A stretch of DNA of 64,000 bases from Flavihumibacter sp. UBA7668 (GTDB taxonomy: Bacteria > Bacteroidota > Bacteroidia > Chitinophagales > Chitinophagaceae). Positions 9,847 through 18,885 of the stretch are shown here, in pieces; position 1 is the stretch's first letter, and the number at the start of each line of letters is the position of its first letter. The notes below the pieces were generated by a model, which saw only the letters and a program-made list of their open reading frames with translations, searched no databases and was not told the origin of the DNA. A program made the position numbers and the translations under genes. The DNA is taken from assembly GCF_002483205.1 (NCBI RefSeq), contig NZ_DLHM01000001.1, forward strand, positions 124,001 to 188,000, in the 5' to 3' direction.

Positions 9847-10002
9847 GTGTCAGACACCAGTTAGACAGGTATCAGACACATGTAAAAACACTATTAGAGA
9901 GGTGTCAGATAGGTGTTAGGACAGTGTTCTAACATGTATCTGACACCTCTCTAACAACGTTCTAACACCTGTCTGACGTATGTTCTAACACCTGTCTGAC
10001 AC
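9847..10002. repeat. Dense GTGTCAGACAC / TCTAACACC repeat cluster between convergent genes
   Basis: The whole gap between the convergent glycosidase and GH3 genes is made of short related words (GTGTCAGACACC, GTTAGACAGG, TCTAACACCTGTCTGAC) in both orientations. Two direct copies of GTTCTAACACCTGTCTGAC lie at 9959-9977 and 9982-10000, 23 bases apart. An 18-base perfect inverted repeat occupies the middle. No open frame is supported here. Confidence 0.8.
9894..9954. terminator. Long hairpin, probable bidirectional terminator
   Basis: An 18-base perfect inverted repeat (9894-9911 with 9937-9954, core AGAGAGGTGTCAGATA) encloses a second stem, TGTTAGGAC (9914-9922) with GTTCTAACA (9926-9934), leaving a three-base loop. 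It lies between two convergent genes, so termination in both directions is the simplest role. There is no long T tract, so the mechanism is inferred. Confidence 0.55.
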
Positions 10003-12660
10003 CTATTCCAGATCCAAATCCCCTTTGAGGCGGATATCACGGGAGGAGGCACCGATCATGATGCGGAAGCGGCCAGGTTCCAACACTGATTCCAACTGCT
10101 GGTTCAGGAAAGCCAATTCCGAAGCTGGTAGTAAAAAACGAACCGTCCGGCTCTCCCCTTTCTGCAACGAAATCCGCTCAAAGCCCTTCAATTGCATTAC
10201 CGGTCGAGCCAGCGAAGCCAGCTCATCGCGCACATACAATTGCACCACTTCATCACCCGCAAACGCACCAGTATTCGTCACCACACATTGAATCACAGCA
10301 GTATCACGCGCTCCAATCACAGGCTTAAGTAACCGAAGATTGCTGTATTTGAATTCCGTATAACTCAACCCAAATCCAAAGGGGAACAAAGGCTGTCCGC
10401 TCAGGTTATGATAATCATCCCCGCGGCCGGTTGGTTTATGATAATAAGACAAAGGCAACTGCGCCTCATGCACCGGAAACGTAATTGGTAATCGTCCACC
10501 CGGATTAATCCGTCCACTTAATAAATCAGCCACTGCCAATCCACCCTGCTCTCCCGGATACCAGAGTTGTACAATTGCGCCTGCCTGCTCCATCCACCCA
10601 CTCATAGTGATCGCACTGCCGCCTACCAATAAAACAATCAGTGGCTTCCCCGTACCTGCAACAGCTTTTATCAATTCTTCCTGATGTCCCGGTAATCCCA
10701 AATAACCCCGATCCTGGAACTCGCCCTCATGGATACCCGCTACCACCACCGCAATATCGGCTTCCTGCGCAACCTTCACTGCAGCTGCAATTTTTGCCGA
10801 CCAATTGGAAGCCGCACCATAATTCCATACCAACCTCAAATGCGCATTACCAACAGGCTCACGAAACTCCACCCTCAAAGCATAACGTTTCCCTTTTTCC
10901 ATCTGAACCGGTGCAGTACGCAAGGAAAAACTCTGCTTACTCCACTGATCAACCACCAGTTTACCGTCTATATATAACCGAAAACCATCATTCCCTTCCA
11001 ATCCTAGTTTAACCTCACCTGAAACCGGTGCAAGCAATTCGCCCGTCCACCGAACCGAATAAAAATCATTCCGCAAAACAGGATCCGGCGCATACAGGGT
11101 CCATTTAAATTGAACAGTTTTATCAATCCGGCTCAATTTCGGTTGTCCGGAAAGGTTCGTATTATCAAAATACTCTCCAAATAATCCAGCCACCGCCTGC
11201 CCCTGTTTCCGATGAACTAAATTCGCCTCGGGAACCGTAACAAAATCCTGTCCCATCCGGTCGTACCCTTCAGCATACAACAGTTTCAGTCCGGGAAATT
11301 TTTGGGCAAGGCCATCTTTGATACTGATCACCCCGTTACCCGGACCACTATACCCACCCAACCTGCCTTCCACCGCATCCGTACCAATCAATGCCAGTGA
11401 ACCAGGCTGTTTGCGAATAGGAAGCACGCCATTATTCTTCAATAACACAAAACTTTTTGCAGCCGCTTCTTCCGCCAGTTTTTTATGCGCAGTCACATCA
11501 ATTAATGCTGTAATTGCAGCCTCATCTACATAAGGCTGTTCAAACAATCCCAATTCAAATTTGATACGTAAAATCCGTCGCACCGCATCATCAATTCTTG
11601 CTGCAGGAATCCGGCCATCCAAAAACGGCGGATTAAACAAGGGATAATGCGCGTAATCCGTTTGAAAAATCACATCCAGTCCATTTGTTATCGCCTGTTG
11701 CGATGACTCCGGATAATCCTTTGCCGTATTATGCAAAACCAGGGAACCACCAACTGCACCCGCATCCGAAATCACAAACCCTTTAAAACCCCATTGTTTT
11801 TTCAGCAGTTCATTCAATAACCAGTTATTTGCCGTAGCCGGCTGGCCATTAATCGAATTATAGGAGGTCATAACGGATCGCGCGCCCGCTTTCTCAAACA
11901 CCGCTTTGAAAGGGATCAATTCTGTCTCCAATAAATACTGTTGACTAAAATCGATGGGATAACTGTCACGCCCACCCGCACCTACATTAAATGCAAAATG
12001 TTTGGGCGAGGTCACCACTCCAAGACGCTCAAATGCCCCAATAAAACTTACTCCCATAGCAGCACTCAGAAATGGATCTTCGCCGTAGGTTTCCTCCGTA
12101 CGTCCCCATCTTACATCGTGCGCCAGGTTCACAACAGGCGACAAAATCTGACGAATGCCGCGCAATTTTGTTTCCATCGCGATAGCATGTGTCACCTTAG
12201 ACATCAAACTGGTATCCCAGGTAGCAGCCAGAGCAATCGCCTGCGGAAAAGCCGTTGCTCCGGATCGCACCAATCCATGTAATGCTTCATCAAATGCTAT
12301 AATTGGAATTCCCAAGCGGGATTGTTCTATAAAATATCGTTGGATTCCATTGATTTTGCGAGCCAGACTAACCGCATCTTCCTTTGCATTGTATTGCAAT
12401 AATTGTTGTGCAGCTTCTCCCCCCTTACTTTCTGCACTCACCTGAAACCCAAAGATGCCTGCTTTATACCGACCTTCCTCTCCTGGTTTAATTTCCCCCG
12501 GAATCATAAAACATTGCCAGAACTTCTCTTCCGGTGTCATTCTTTTCAATAGATCATCCACTCTTTGTTCAACAGGAAGGGAGGCATTTTTATAAGCAGG
12601 CTGTTGAGCCACACCGGCCACACAAAGTATCAGCCCAATCAAAAAGGAAACTAGTTTCAT
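10003..12660 (-). CDS. GH3 beta-glycosidase with PA14 insert
   Basis: An 885-residue periplasmic enzyme with a signal peptide ending GVAQQ. The GH3 N-terminal barrel contains the substrate-binding SPKHFAFN and the nucleophile region FVISDAGAVGG (Asp near residue 300; Ala replaces the more common Trp after it). In the second domain a PA14 module is inserted (GLFGEYFDNTNLSGQP, near residues 470-610), as in the BglX-like PA14 subgroup. A fibronectin-III-like C-terminal domain ends the protein (DEVVQLYVRDELASLARPV). It probably removes non-reducing-end beta-glucosyl or beta-xylosyl residues from imported oligosaccharides. It follows the TonB receptor gene by 63 bases, in the same run as the GH95 gene. 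Confidence 0.93.
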   Translation of the reverse strand: MKLVSFLIGLILCVAGVAQQPAYKNASLPVEQRVDDLLKRMTPEEKFWQCFMIPGEIKPGEEGRYKAGIFGFQVSAESKGGEAAQQLLQYNAKEDAVSLARKINGIQRYFIEQSRLGIPIIAFDEALHGLVRSGATAFPQAIALAATWDTSLMSKVTHAIAMETKLRGIRQILSPVVNLAHDVRWGRTEETYGEDPFLSAAMGVSFIGAFERLGVVTSPKHFAFNVGAGGRDSYPIDFSQQYLLETELIPFKAVFEKAGARSVMTSYNSINGQPATANNWLLNELLKKQWGFKGFVISDAGAVGGSLVLHNTAKDYPESSQQAITNGLDVIFQTDYAHYPLFNPPFLDGRIPAARIDDAVRRILRIKFELGLFEQPYVDEAAITALIDVTAHKKLAEEAAAKSFVLLKNNGVLPIRKQPGSLALIGTDAVEGRLGGYSGPGNGVISIKDGLAQKFPGLKLLYAEGYDRMGQDFVTVPEANLVHRKQGQAVAGLFGEYFDNTNLSGQPKLSRIDKTVQFKWTLYAPDPVLRNDFYSVRWTGELLAPVSGEVKLGLEGNDGFRLYIDGKLVVDQWSKQSFSLRTAPVQMEKGKRYALRVEFREPVGNAHLRLVWNYGAASNWSAKIAAAVKVAQEADIAVVVAGIHEGEFQDRGYLGLPGHQEELIKAVAGTGKPLIVLLVGGSAITMSGWMEQAGAIVQLWYPGEQGGLAVADLLSGRINPGGRLPITFPVHEAQLPLSYYHKPTGRGDDYHNLSGQPLFPFGFGLSYTEFKYSNLRLLKPVIGARDTAVIQCVVTNTGAFAGDEVVQLYVRDELASLARPVMQLKGFERISLQKGESRTVRFLLPASELAFLNQQLESVLEPGRFRIMIGASSRDIRLKGDLDLE

Positions 12661-12723
12661 ATCACACTATTTGCTGCCACGAAGTTGCGGCAAATCAGCA
12701 ACATGCAACCGGATAAAGACTTC

Positions 12724-14901
12724 CTAAATTTTAACCCCAATTGTCAAATACACATTTCTGCCATCGGCAGGCCAGATCCCCGGACCCGGATAAAAGGCTG
12801 GCCGCTTGGTGAAATAAGAGCGATTCGTAAGATTATTAATACCCGCCCGAATGGAAAATACAGAAGATGCCCGAACAGATATATTTATATCCCAGGTGGA
12901 ATAAGCCGGCGTGTAACCCCTCGCTCCATTCGCTGGTGGCTCCACTGTATTCAGCGCATCTGAATAAGTGCCGGATGTATAATTGTACAAAATCGTAGCA
13001 TTGACACCCCGATACATCAACTCCAGTCCATTTCGGGAAATCCACTCGGGCACCGATTCAATGTTTTTTCCTTTAATGGACGTATTAACAATACCTGTTG
13101 CCAGCTCCCCTTTTGTATACACACCATTCATATACGAACTTGAACTAAATATGCCTGCATAAAAAAACGGCGCTATCTGAAATCTATATTGAACAAAAGC
13201 TTCCACACCATTCGTTCGGCTATTCCCAATATTCGTTTTGAAAGTATATGCCTGGCCCGAATTATCCTCTGCCACAATCGTACCCAACCGGTTTTCATAA
13301 ACCATTCTAAACAGACTCAGGTCATAAGAAAAATTATTTCCCAATTTGCCACGAACCCCTGCCTCCGCATTATAACCGGTCGCATTTTTCAGGTTTTTAT
13401 CAATTTGTTCATAGGTAGATGCCGGAACAATATCTTTAAAAATTACGGGACGATAGGCGCGATTAATGCCGGCATAAAACTGATTATCCTCATCCAGCGA
13501 TAGCTGTGTCGTCAACCCAAACAAATGAAAATTATGTTTGATTGTTGTTGGTAATGGATGTTCGGTATAATAACTGATTTTTCCTGACAGATCCGATTGC
13601 CCGGTTTCCATCCGCCAACCCGGCGTGATTGTCCAGCCTGGCACCACCTCGATCGCATTCTCCAAAAACAGGGCCAGATTTTTTGTTTTGAAATGCATAT
13701 CCCTGCCAAATCCGGGTTCAACAAGAGAAAGATCATACTCACTGCCGCTGGTTCCTTTTCCCAATTGCCGGCGATTCAAATCATTGATCATTACCACCGC
13801 TCCGCTTGCCAATACCTGTTTAACTGAGCCGGTTCTATACTGATGAAGAAAACGCAATTCGGTAGTCTTACTATTGAACCGATCAATATCCACCTGTCGG
13901 TTTTTATATTCACCGGTTAATTGATTGATGGTATCCGGAATGTTGGCAAAGGCATCAAACATCACACTGTTTCTGGTACCCAGCACCGCAGAACTAACCA
14001 ATTGCAATGAACTTCGCTTATTGATTGTCCAATTCACCGTTATGGAAGGCACATAAATATCCGGACTAAAATAATTGCGATCACGGGTCGCCATTTGAGG
14101 ATCTGCATGAAACATGCTGTCAGTTAATGGTCCGGGTATCTTATACAAATAGGTTGATCTACCCAACTCTGCTTTGATTCGGATGCGTTTGGATGGCGCA
14201 TAATTCAACTGAACATATTGCGCTTCTGCATCAGATTCACTTTGCTTTCTGTACCCTTTATAATGCCGCCTGTAATAGTAAGCATAGTAGGAGAATTTTT
14301 TATAGGTTCCACTCACCGCATTATAACTGCTCAGCAAATCATAGGAGCCAACCATATTGATCGATTCAAAGGAAAGCAGTTTGGAGGAATCCGGAGTTTT
14401 GGTAAGATAGTTTACCATACCTCCAAACTGCGCACCATATTGCAGGGAGCCGGTTCCCCGAACCAATTCAATCTGTTCATAGGCCTCCATAGGCGGACTA
14501 TAATGACTAGCCGGATAACCATACATATCAGAATTAATCAGTACGCCATTTTGCCGGATATTAAATTCCCAGCTTCTGTGAGGATCCAGTCCTCGGGTAG
14601 AAATATTGATCTGATTTCCACTACCATCCATATCATACACAAAAACACCAGGTACCTTGGCAAAAATCTGTCGCCCTGTTTTCAATGCCATATTGGTATT
14701 GGCTGAACCAAGATGAATGACTTCATTTTTCCGTCCTGAAAAAAGAAAACCATTGTGCGTTTCAGGCAAACGTGCGATATCCTTTTTCAACCAGGCTTTC
14801 AGGATAAATTCATCCAAAACTTTGGTCGAACTGTCTTCCTGCGCATACAGTGATAAGCCTGAAAACAGCAGAAAAAACGCACTGATAATAGTACTCTTCA
14901 T
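12724..14901 (-). CDS. TonB-dependent receptor (FecA/siderophore type, not SusC)
   Basis: A 725-residue outer membrane receptor. The signal peptide ends LSLYAQ. There is no carboxypeptidase-like extension, unlike SusC. A plug domain follows (QIFAKVPGVFVYDMDGSG, NISTRGLDPHRSWEFNIRQ, LVRGTGSLQYGAQFGGMVNYLTK), then a barrel ending NVYLTIGVKI. Plug wording is closest to FecA-like Fe(III)-dicitrate or siderophore receptors. Its position between GH95 (43 bases) and GH3 (63 bases) genes suggests it may import a product of the glycan pathway, but an iron role is equally possible. Confidence 0.88.
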   Translation of the reverse strand: MKSTIISAFFLLFSGLSLYAQEDSSTKVLDEFILKAWLKKDIARLPETHNGFLFSGRKNEVIHLGSANTNMALKTGRQIFAKVPGVFVYDMDGSGNQINISTRGLDPHRSWEFNIRQNGVLINSDMYGYPASHYSPPMEAYEQIELVRGTGSLQYGAQFGGMVNYLTKTPDSSKLLSFESINMVGSYDLLSSYNAVSGTYKKFSYYAYYYRRHYKGYRKQSESDAEAQYVQLNYAPSKRIRIKAELGRSTYLYKIPGPLTDSMFHADPQMATRDRNYFSPDIYVPSITVNWTINKRSSLQLVSSAVLGTRNSVMFDAFANIPDTINQLTGEYKNRQVDIDRFNSKTTELRFLHQYRTGSVKQVLASGAVVMINDLNRRQLGKGTSGSEYDLSLVEPGFGRDMHFKTKNLALFLENAIEVVPGWTITPGWRMETGQSDLSGKISYYTEHPLPTTIKHNFHLFGLTTQLSLDEDNQFYAGINRAYRPVIFKDIVPASTYEQIDKNLKNATGYNAEAGVRGKLGNNFSYDLSLFRMVYENRLGTIVAEDNSGQAYTFKTNIGNSRTNGVEAFVQYRFQIAPFFYAGIFSSSSYMNGVYTKGELATGIVNTSIKGKNIESVPEWISRNGLELMYRGVNATILYNYTSGTYSDALNTVEPPANGARGYTPAYSTWDINISVRASSVFSIRAGINNLTNRSYFTKRPAFYPGPGIWPADGRNVYLTIGVKI

Positions 14902-14944
14902 GCATTAAAAGTACAAAATGCGATAAACTCACCTCTCCCCAAAA

Positions 14945-17305
14945 CTAGGGATGCCACTGAATCTGCTCACCTTTTTTCAATTTTACTTTCCTTATTTTTC
15001 CCTGCAAGGAAACATTCCCGGAATAAAATGAACCAGCTCTGAGCCGTACCAACCGCAACTCTCCGCCAGACCATTCCAGATCCACCAACAAATTTCCTCT
15101 TGCCTTAATCCCTTTCACTGAACCCTCCGGCCAGGTAGCAGGCAATGCCGGCAACAAGAGCAGGGTATCGGTATGTGATTGCAGCAACATTTCAATCATG
15201 CCTGCGGTTAATCCGAAATTTCCATCAATCTGAAAAGGCGGATGATCATCAAACAAATTAGGAAGCGTAAGATAACGCTGCATATCCTGCAGGTTTTTCC
15301 AGGCGAGATCACCATCAAACAGGCGGGCATAAAAATTAATAATCCAGGATTTACTCCAGCCGGTGTAGGAGCCTGTTCCCCCCTGTGCATATTTCAAACG
15401 ACGTTCAATGGTGCGTTTTGCTGCATCAAATAGTTCGGGCGTTTTCCGGTTAATCTGTGTTCCCGGATACAACCCAAAAAGCTGACTCATATGCCGGTGC
15501 CCAGGTTCCACTTCTTCATAATCATGGATCCATTCCTGAATAATTCCATAGCGTTTACTCACGCGGGTTGGGGGCAGTTCTTTTTCGATGGCTGCTAATG
15601 CCGAAATAAATTCCCGGTCTGTTTTCAACAACGCCCCTGCTTTTTTGCAGGCATCAAATAATTCGCGAATGATCTGCATATCCATGGTTGCGCCATAGGT
15701 GAGTCCATATACTTCGCCATTGGGTAATTTAAATGCGTTTTCAGGTGAAGTGGAGGGTGCTGTAACCCAATAGCCCTGTTTGTCTTTCACGAGAAAACCC
15801 TGAATAAATTCAGCGGCTTCTTTCATCACGGGCCATGCCTGCGACCGCAAATAAGCAGTATCTCTGGTGAATAAAAAATGCTCCCATAAATGCAGCGATA
15901 ACCAGGAGCCTGCAATGGGATATGTACCCCAGCTGACTCCATCTGAAATGGCCGTTCTTCCAAATGGATTCGTTAAGTGATTGACTGTCCAGCCAGTAGA
16001 TCCAAATGTTTTCGAAACAGTTACTCTTCCGGGTTTACGCAACAAATCCACAAAATCAGAAAAAGGCAAAAACGCCTCAGATAAATTCGCAGATTCCACC
16101 GGCCAGTAATTCATTTGCAAATTGATATTGGTATGCAGATCGGAGTTCCAGGGTGCATTCATATCCTTACACCAGATGCCCTGCAAGTTGGCAGGAAGCA
16201 CACCCGGCGCGCGGGAAGATCCCATTAATAAATAGCGTCCATATTGAAACTGCAATACAGCCAAATCAATATCTTCTGCTCCTGCTTTAACCGCCTTAAT
16301 TCGTTCATCCGTTGGCGTTAGGCGCTTTAACTTTGAACCAATTGCTAAATCCACCCGATTGAAAAAGCCCGCATGTTCCTTAACATGATCGGTCTTTACA
16401 GAAGCAAAATTTTTCTTCTTTATTTTCTCCAGTATTTCATCGCATTTTTTAACCGGATCAATGGAAGGATCCATATCCAATAAGGCCATATTATAGTCCG
16501 TAGCTGCAGTCAGGTAAACAATCAACTCACTCACTCCTTTTACATACAGGCTATTATTCACCGCCTGCACAGAACCTCCTGTATGCATGGTCGTTAGTTT
16601 GGCAGCAAATCGCATATGCAGGCCATCCGGACCAGCATCCTCATCCGGCAGATCAAGTACCTGCCCTTTCAGTAAGAGGCCGGAATTACCATCCGGTATC
16701 ACCATGGCATCCTGCTCGCGATCTATCGACAAGCGGCAATGAATGGCATTGGGTTGATCCGACCAGATGCGAAGCACGATACTGTTATCCGGTGCAGAAA
16801 CAAATACCTCCCGGTTGAATTGCACGCCATTAATTGAATAGGAAGTACTGGTAATACCGGTTTCAAGATCCAGCTTACGGATATAATTTTTAATATCCGG
16901 ACTTGCGGCCCTGTCTGCAAAAAAATCAATCCGCAAATCACCCAGCGACTGATAGGAACGAATTCGCATGGGATTGCTGCGCAGGTGCTGTTCTGCCAGG
17001 GACATGGCTGTTTTGATGGAATCCTTCAATAAATTTTCCCGGATCAGTGGCAAAAAAGCAGCCGCATCAGCATTGGCTTCGGTTGGACTGCCGGCCCATA
17101 AACTTTCTTCATTTAGCTGGATCCTTTCGCGAACAGCATCACCAAAAACCATGGCACCTAATCGGCCATTACCAACTGGCAGTGCTTCATTCCAGTTGGC
17201 TGCGGGTTTTTTATACCATAGTTCCAGACGGCTTGAATCCTGCGCCTGAGCGCAAAAAGCAGAAAGACAAAATACCAGGCAAATAGCAGACAATCTCATA
17301 AACAT
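14945..17305 (-). CDS. GH95 family alpha-L-fucosidase
   Basis: A 786-residue secreted enzyme with a signal peptide ending FCAQAQ. The GH95 N-terminal beta domain opens with WYKKPAANWNEALPVGNGRLGAMVFG and QLNEESLWAG, both family hallmarks. The (alpha/alpha)6 catalytic barrel contains TAPSTSPENAF (Glu near the acid position) and QIDGNFGLTAGMIEMLLQS (Asp). GH95 enzymes remove alpha-1,2-linked fucose or galactose, for example from xyloglucan side chains. It is the first gene of a GH95-receptor-GH3 run. A second ATG two codons downstream is an alternative start. Confidence 0.94.
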   Translation of the reverse strand: MFMRLSAICLVFCLSAFCAQAQDSSRLELWYKKPAANWNEALPVGNGRLGAMVFGDAVRERIQLNEESLWAGSPTEANADAAAFLPLIRENLLKDSIKTAMSLAEQHLRSNPMRIRSYQSLGDLRIDFFADRAASPDIKNYIRKLDLETGITSTSYSINGVQFNREVFVSAPDNSIVLRIWSDQPNAIHCRLSIDREQDAMVIPDGNSGLLLKGQVLDLPDEDAGPDGLHMRFAAKLTTMHTGGSVQAVNNSLYVKGVSELIVYLTAATDYNMALLDMDPSIDPVKKCDEILEKIKKKNFASVKTDHVKEHAGFFNRVDLAIGSKLKRLTPTDERIKAVKAGAEDIDLAVLQFQYGRYLLMGSSRAPGVLPANLQGIWCKDMNAPWNSDLHTNINLQMNYWPVESANLSEAFLPFSDFVDLLRKPGRVTVSKTFGSTGWTVNHLTNPFGRTAISDGVSWGTYPIAGSWLSLHLWEHFLFTRDTAYLRSQAWPVMKEAAEFIQGFLVKDKQGYWVTAPSTSPENAFKLPNGEVYGLTYGATMDMQIIRELFDACKKAGALLKTDREFISALAAIEKELPPTRVSKRYGIIQEWIHDYEEVEPGHRHMSQLFGLYPGTQINRKTPELFDAAKRTIERRLKYAQGGTGSYTGWSKSWIINFYARLFDGDLAWKNLQDMQRYLTLPNLFDDHPPFQIDGNFGLTAGMIEMLLQSHTDTLLLLPALPATWPEGSVKGIKARGNLLVDLEWSGGELRLVRLRAGSFYSGNVSLQGKIRKVKLKKGEQIQWHP

Positions 17306-17334
17306 TTTTTAAACTGGCGGGATAGCAGCCAACT

Positions 17335-17372
17335 AAAATAGGCAATCAAACCATTGTTCGATTGCCTATTTT
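17335..17372 (-). terminator. Intrinsic terminator after the beta-barrel gene
   Basis: A 13-base perfect stem, AAAATAGGCAATC (17335-17347) with GATTGCCTATTTT (17360-17372), lies 17 bases beyond the stop of the minus-strand beta-barrel gene. The T-rich arm follows the stem in the minus direction. It separates that gene from the GH95 operon. Confidence 0.75.
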
Positions 17373-17388
17373 GAATCAATGCCGGTTC

Positions 17389-17982
17389 TTATTTACCACC
17401 AATCGGAATGCGTACTCCTGCATGTACAAAAAGCGAACGGGATTTACCAATATCAACATCTTCTATATCCTTTTGCAAATTCGTAAGCGACCATTCATAG
17501 GAAGCTTCTACAAAAACGATGGTAAAATCAACCCCCAATCCCAGATAAGTTCCCCAACTGGCAGTATTGAAATCATCTTTATCCAGGTCCTTAATATCAG
17601 CAAGAAAAAACGCAGATACACCTCCAAATCCACGTAAGCCAACCACCGAAGATTGATTGCCCAATAAATTAAACCCAACAGTCAGGGGCACCCGAATTCC
17701 GCTGATATTAAAATCCTGATCTTCCAGTCCGGTAGTGTTTTCATTTACATATTCCGTTGTTTTCTTCACATAAAATATACCTGGTTCAAAATATACTTTT
17801 TTACCAATCGCAACCGTACCACCAATCTGGTAACCAATTCTGCCTTTGAATTCCCCGCTACTCGGGTCCTTGGAAAAATCGGTCGCATTTACCCCAATTG
17901 CAGGTTTAATCGCGATTTGGGCAGAACCAACCGCTGCCATACAGGTACTGGCCAAAGAAGCCAGGATGATTTTTTTAAGCAT
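17389..17982 (-). CDS. Outer membrane beta-barrel protein (porin-like, small)
   Basis: Starting at the ATG at 17982 gives 197 residues with a clean signal peptide (MLKKIILASLASTCMAAVGSAQ). An upstream in-frame ATG at 18006 would place eight polar residues before it. The mature part alternates hydrophobic and polar residues in short Gly/aromatic strands (RIGYQIGGTVAIGKKVYFEPGIFYV, VGLRGFGGV, SLFVHAGVRIPI), as in the OMP_b-brl families of Bacteroidota. No enzymatic motif is visible. It is divergent from the NlpE-META gene. Confidence 0.75.
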   Translation of the reverse strand: MLKKIILASLASTCMAAVGSAQIAIKPAIGVNATDFSKDPSSGEFKGRIGYQIGGTVAIGKKVYFEPGIFYVKKTTEYVNENTTGLEDQDFNISGIRVPLTVGFNLLGNQSSVVGLRGFGGVSAFFLADIKDLDKDDFNTASWGTYLGLGVDFTIVFVEASYEWSLTNLQKDIEDVDIGKSRSLFVHAGVRIPIGGK

Positions 17983-18113
17983 AGTTTTAGATTTAATGTT
18001 AATCATTGATTATAATACAAAAATAGGTTATAAGAATTTAAATATATTGGCGCAGGTTAAACGCTTCCACGAATTAAACTTTAATTATATCTAACTTTCT
18101 AAAAAGATTTACT

Positions 18114-18884
18114 ATGCGACTACTTACTGCCATCCTCTTAGCCGGCTGCTTTATAAGTATGAACAGTTCCTGTAAAACGCCGGCTGCAAGTACGGTGACT
18201 CCAACCGGAGATAACAGTATGACATCAGTGGACTGGAATGGCGTTTATACCGGCACCCTGCCCTGCGCAGATTGTGAAGGCATAGAAACCACGCTTCAAC
18301 TAATGCTGGACAAAACCTATACCCTTACCCGGATGTACGCGGGAAAATCCAACGAACTCAAAACGAGTTCCGGAACCTTTAGCTGGGATGCCAGTGGTTC
18401 CATCATCCAGTTATCGGGAGAGGATCCCGGCAAATACAAAGTGGGCGAAAACCAGCTTTTTCAGTTGGATCTGGAGGGCAATCGCATAAGCGGCAATCTC
18501 GCTGATAAGTATATCCTCCAAAAGGATCAAAGCGGATTAACAGAAAAATACTGGAAGCTAGTTGAACTGAATGGCCAGCCGGTAACCACCACCGAAAACA
18601 TGCGGAAAGAACCGCATATGATTCTACGGGCTGCAGGCAAACGAATCAATGGAAATGGGGGATGCAACAGCTTCATGGGAAGCTATGAAATTCTGGAGGG
18701 CAATCGCATCCGGTTCAGTAAGATGGCCGGCACACTGATGGCCTGTCCGGATATGGACCTGGAATCCCGCTTTACCAAGGTGCTGGAAATGGCCGACAAT
18801 TATAACCTGGACGGTGATAAACTCGTTCTAAATAAGGCAAGAATGGCTCCCCTGGCCCGTTTCGAAGCGGTCTATTTAAAGTAA
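18114..18884 (+). CDS. NlpE-like and META (HslJ-like) two-domain lipoprotein
   Basis: A 256-residue lipoprotein with the signal ending near SSCK. The first domain reads WNGVYTGTLPCADCEGIETTLQL, which contains the NlpE CxxC motif; NlpE in enterobacteria is an envelope and surface-sensing lipoprotein linked to copper tolerance. From about residue 140 a META domain follows (KYWKLVELNGQPV, GNGGCNSFMGSYEI, TLMACPDMDLESRF), as in HslJ. The fusion is common in Bacteroidota; its role is presumably envelope stress or metal handling. The 131-base gap upstream is AT-rich and would hold promoters for this gene and the divergent barrel gene. Confidence 0.88.
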   Translation: MRLLTAILLAGCFISMNSSCKTPAASTVTPTGDNSMTSVDWNGVYTGTLPCADCEGIETTLQLMLDKTYTLTRMYAGKSNELKTSSGTFSWDASGSIIQLSGEDPGKYKVGENQLFQLDLEGNRISGNLADKYILQKDQSGLTEKYWKLVELNGQPVTTTENMRKEPHMILRAAGKRINGNGGCNSFMGSYEILEGNRIRFSKMAGTLMACPDMDLESRFTKVLEMADNYNLDGDKLVLNKARMAPLARFEAVYLK

Positions 18885-18885
18885 C

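Noticed and set aside
9847..10002. CRISPR array
   Set aside because: The repeated words are short, variable, present in both orientations and not separated by unique spacers of even length; no cas genes are present.
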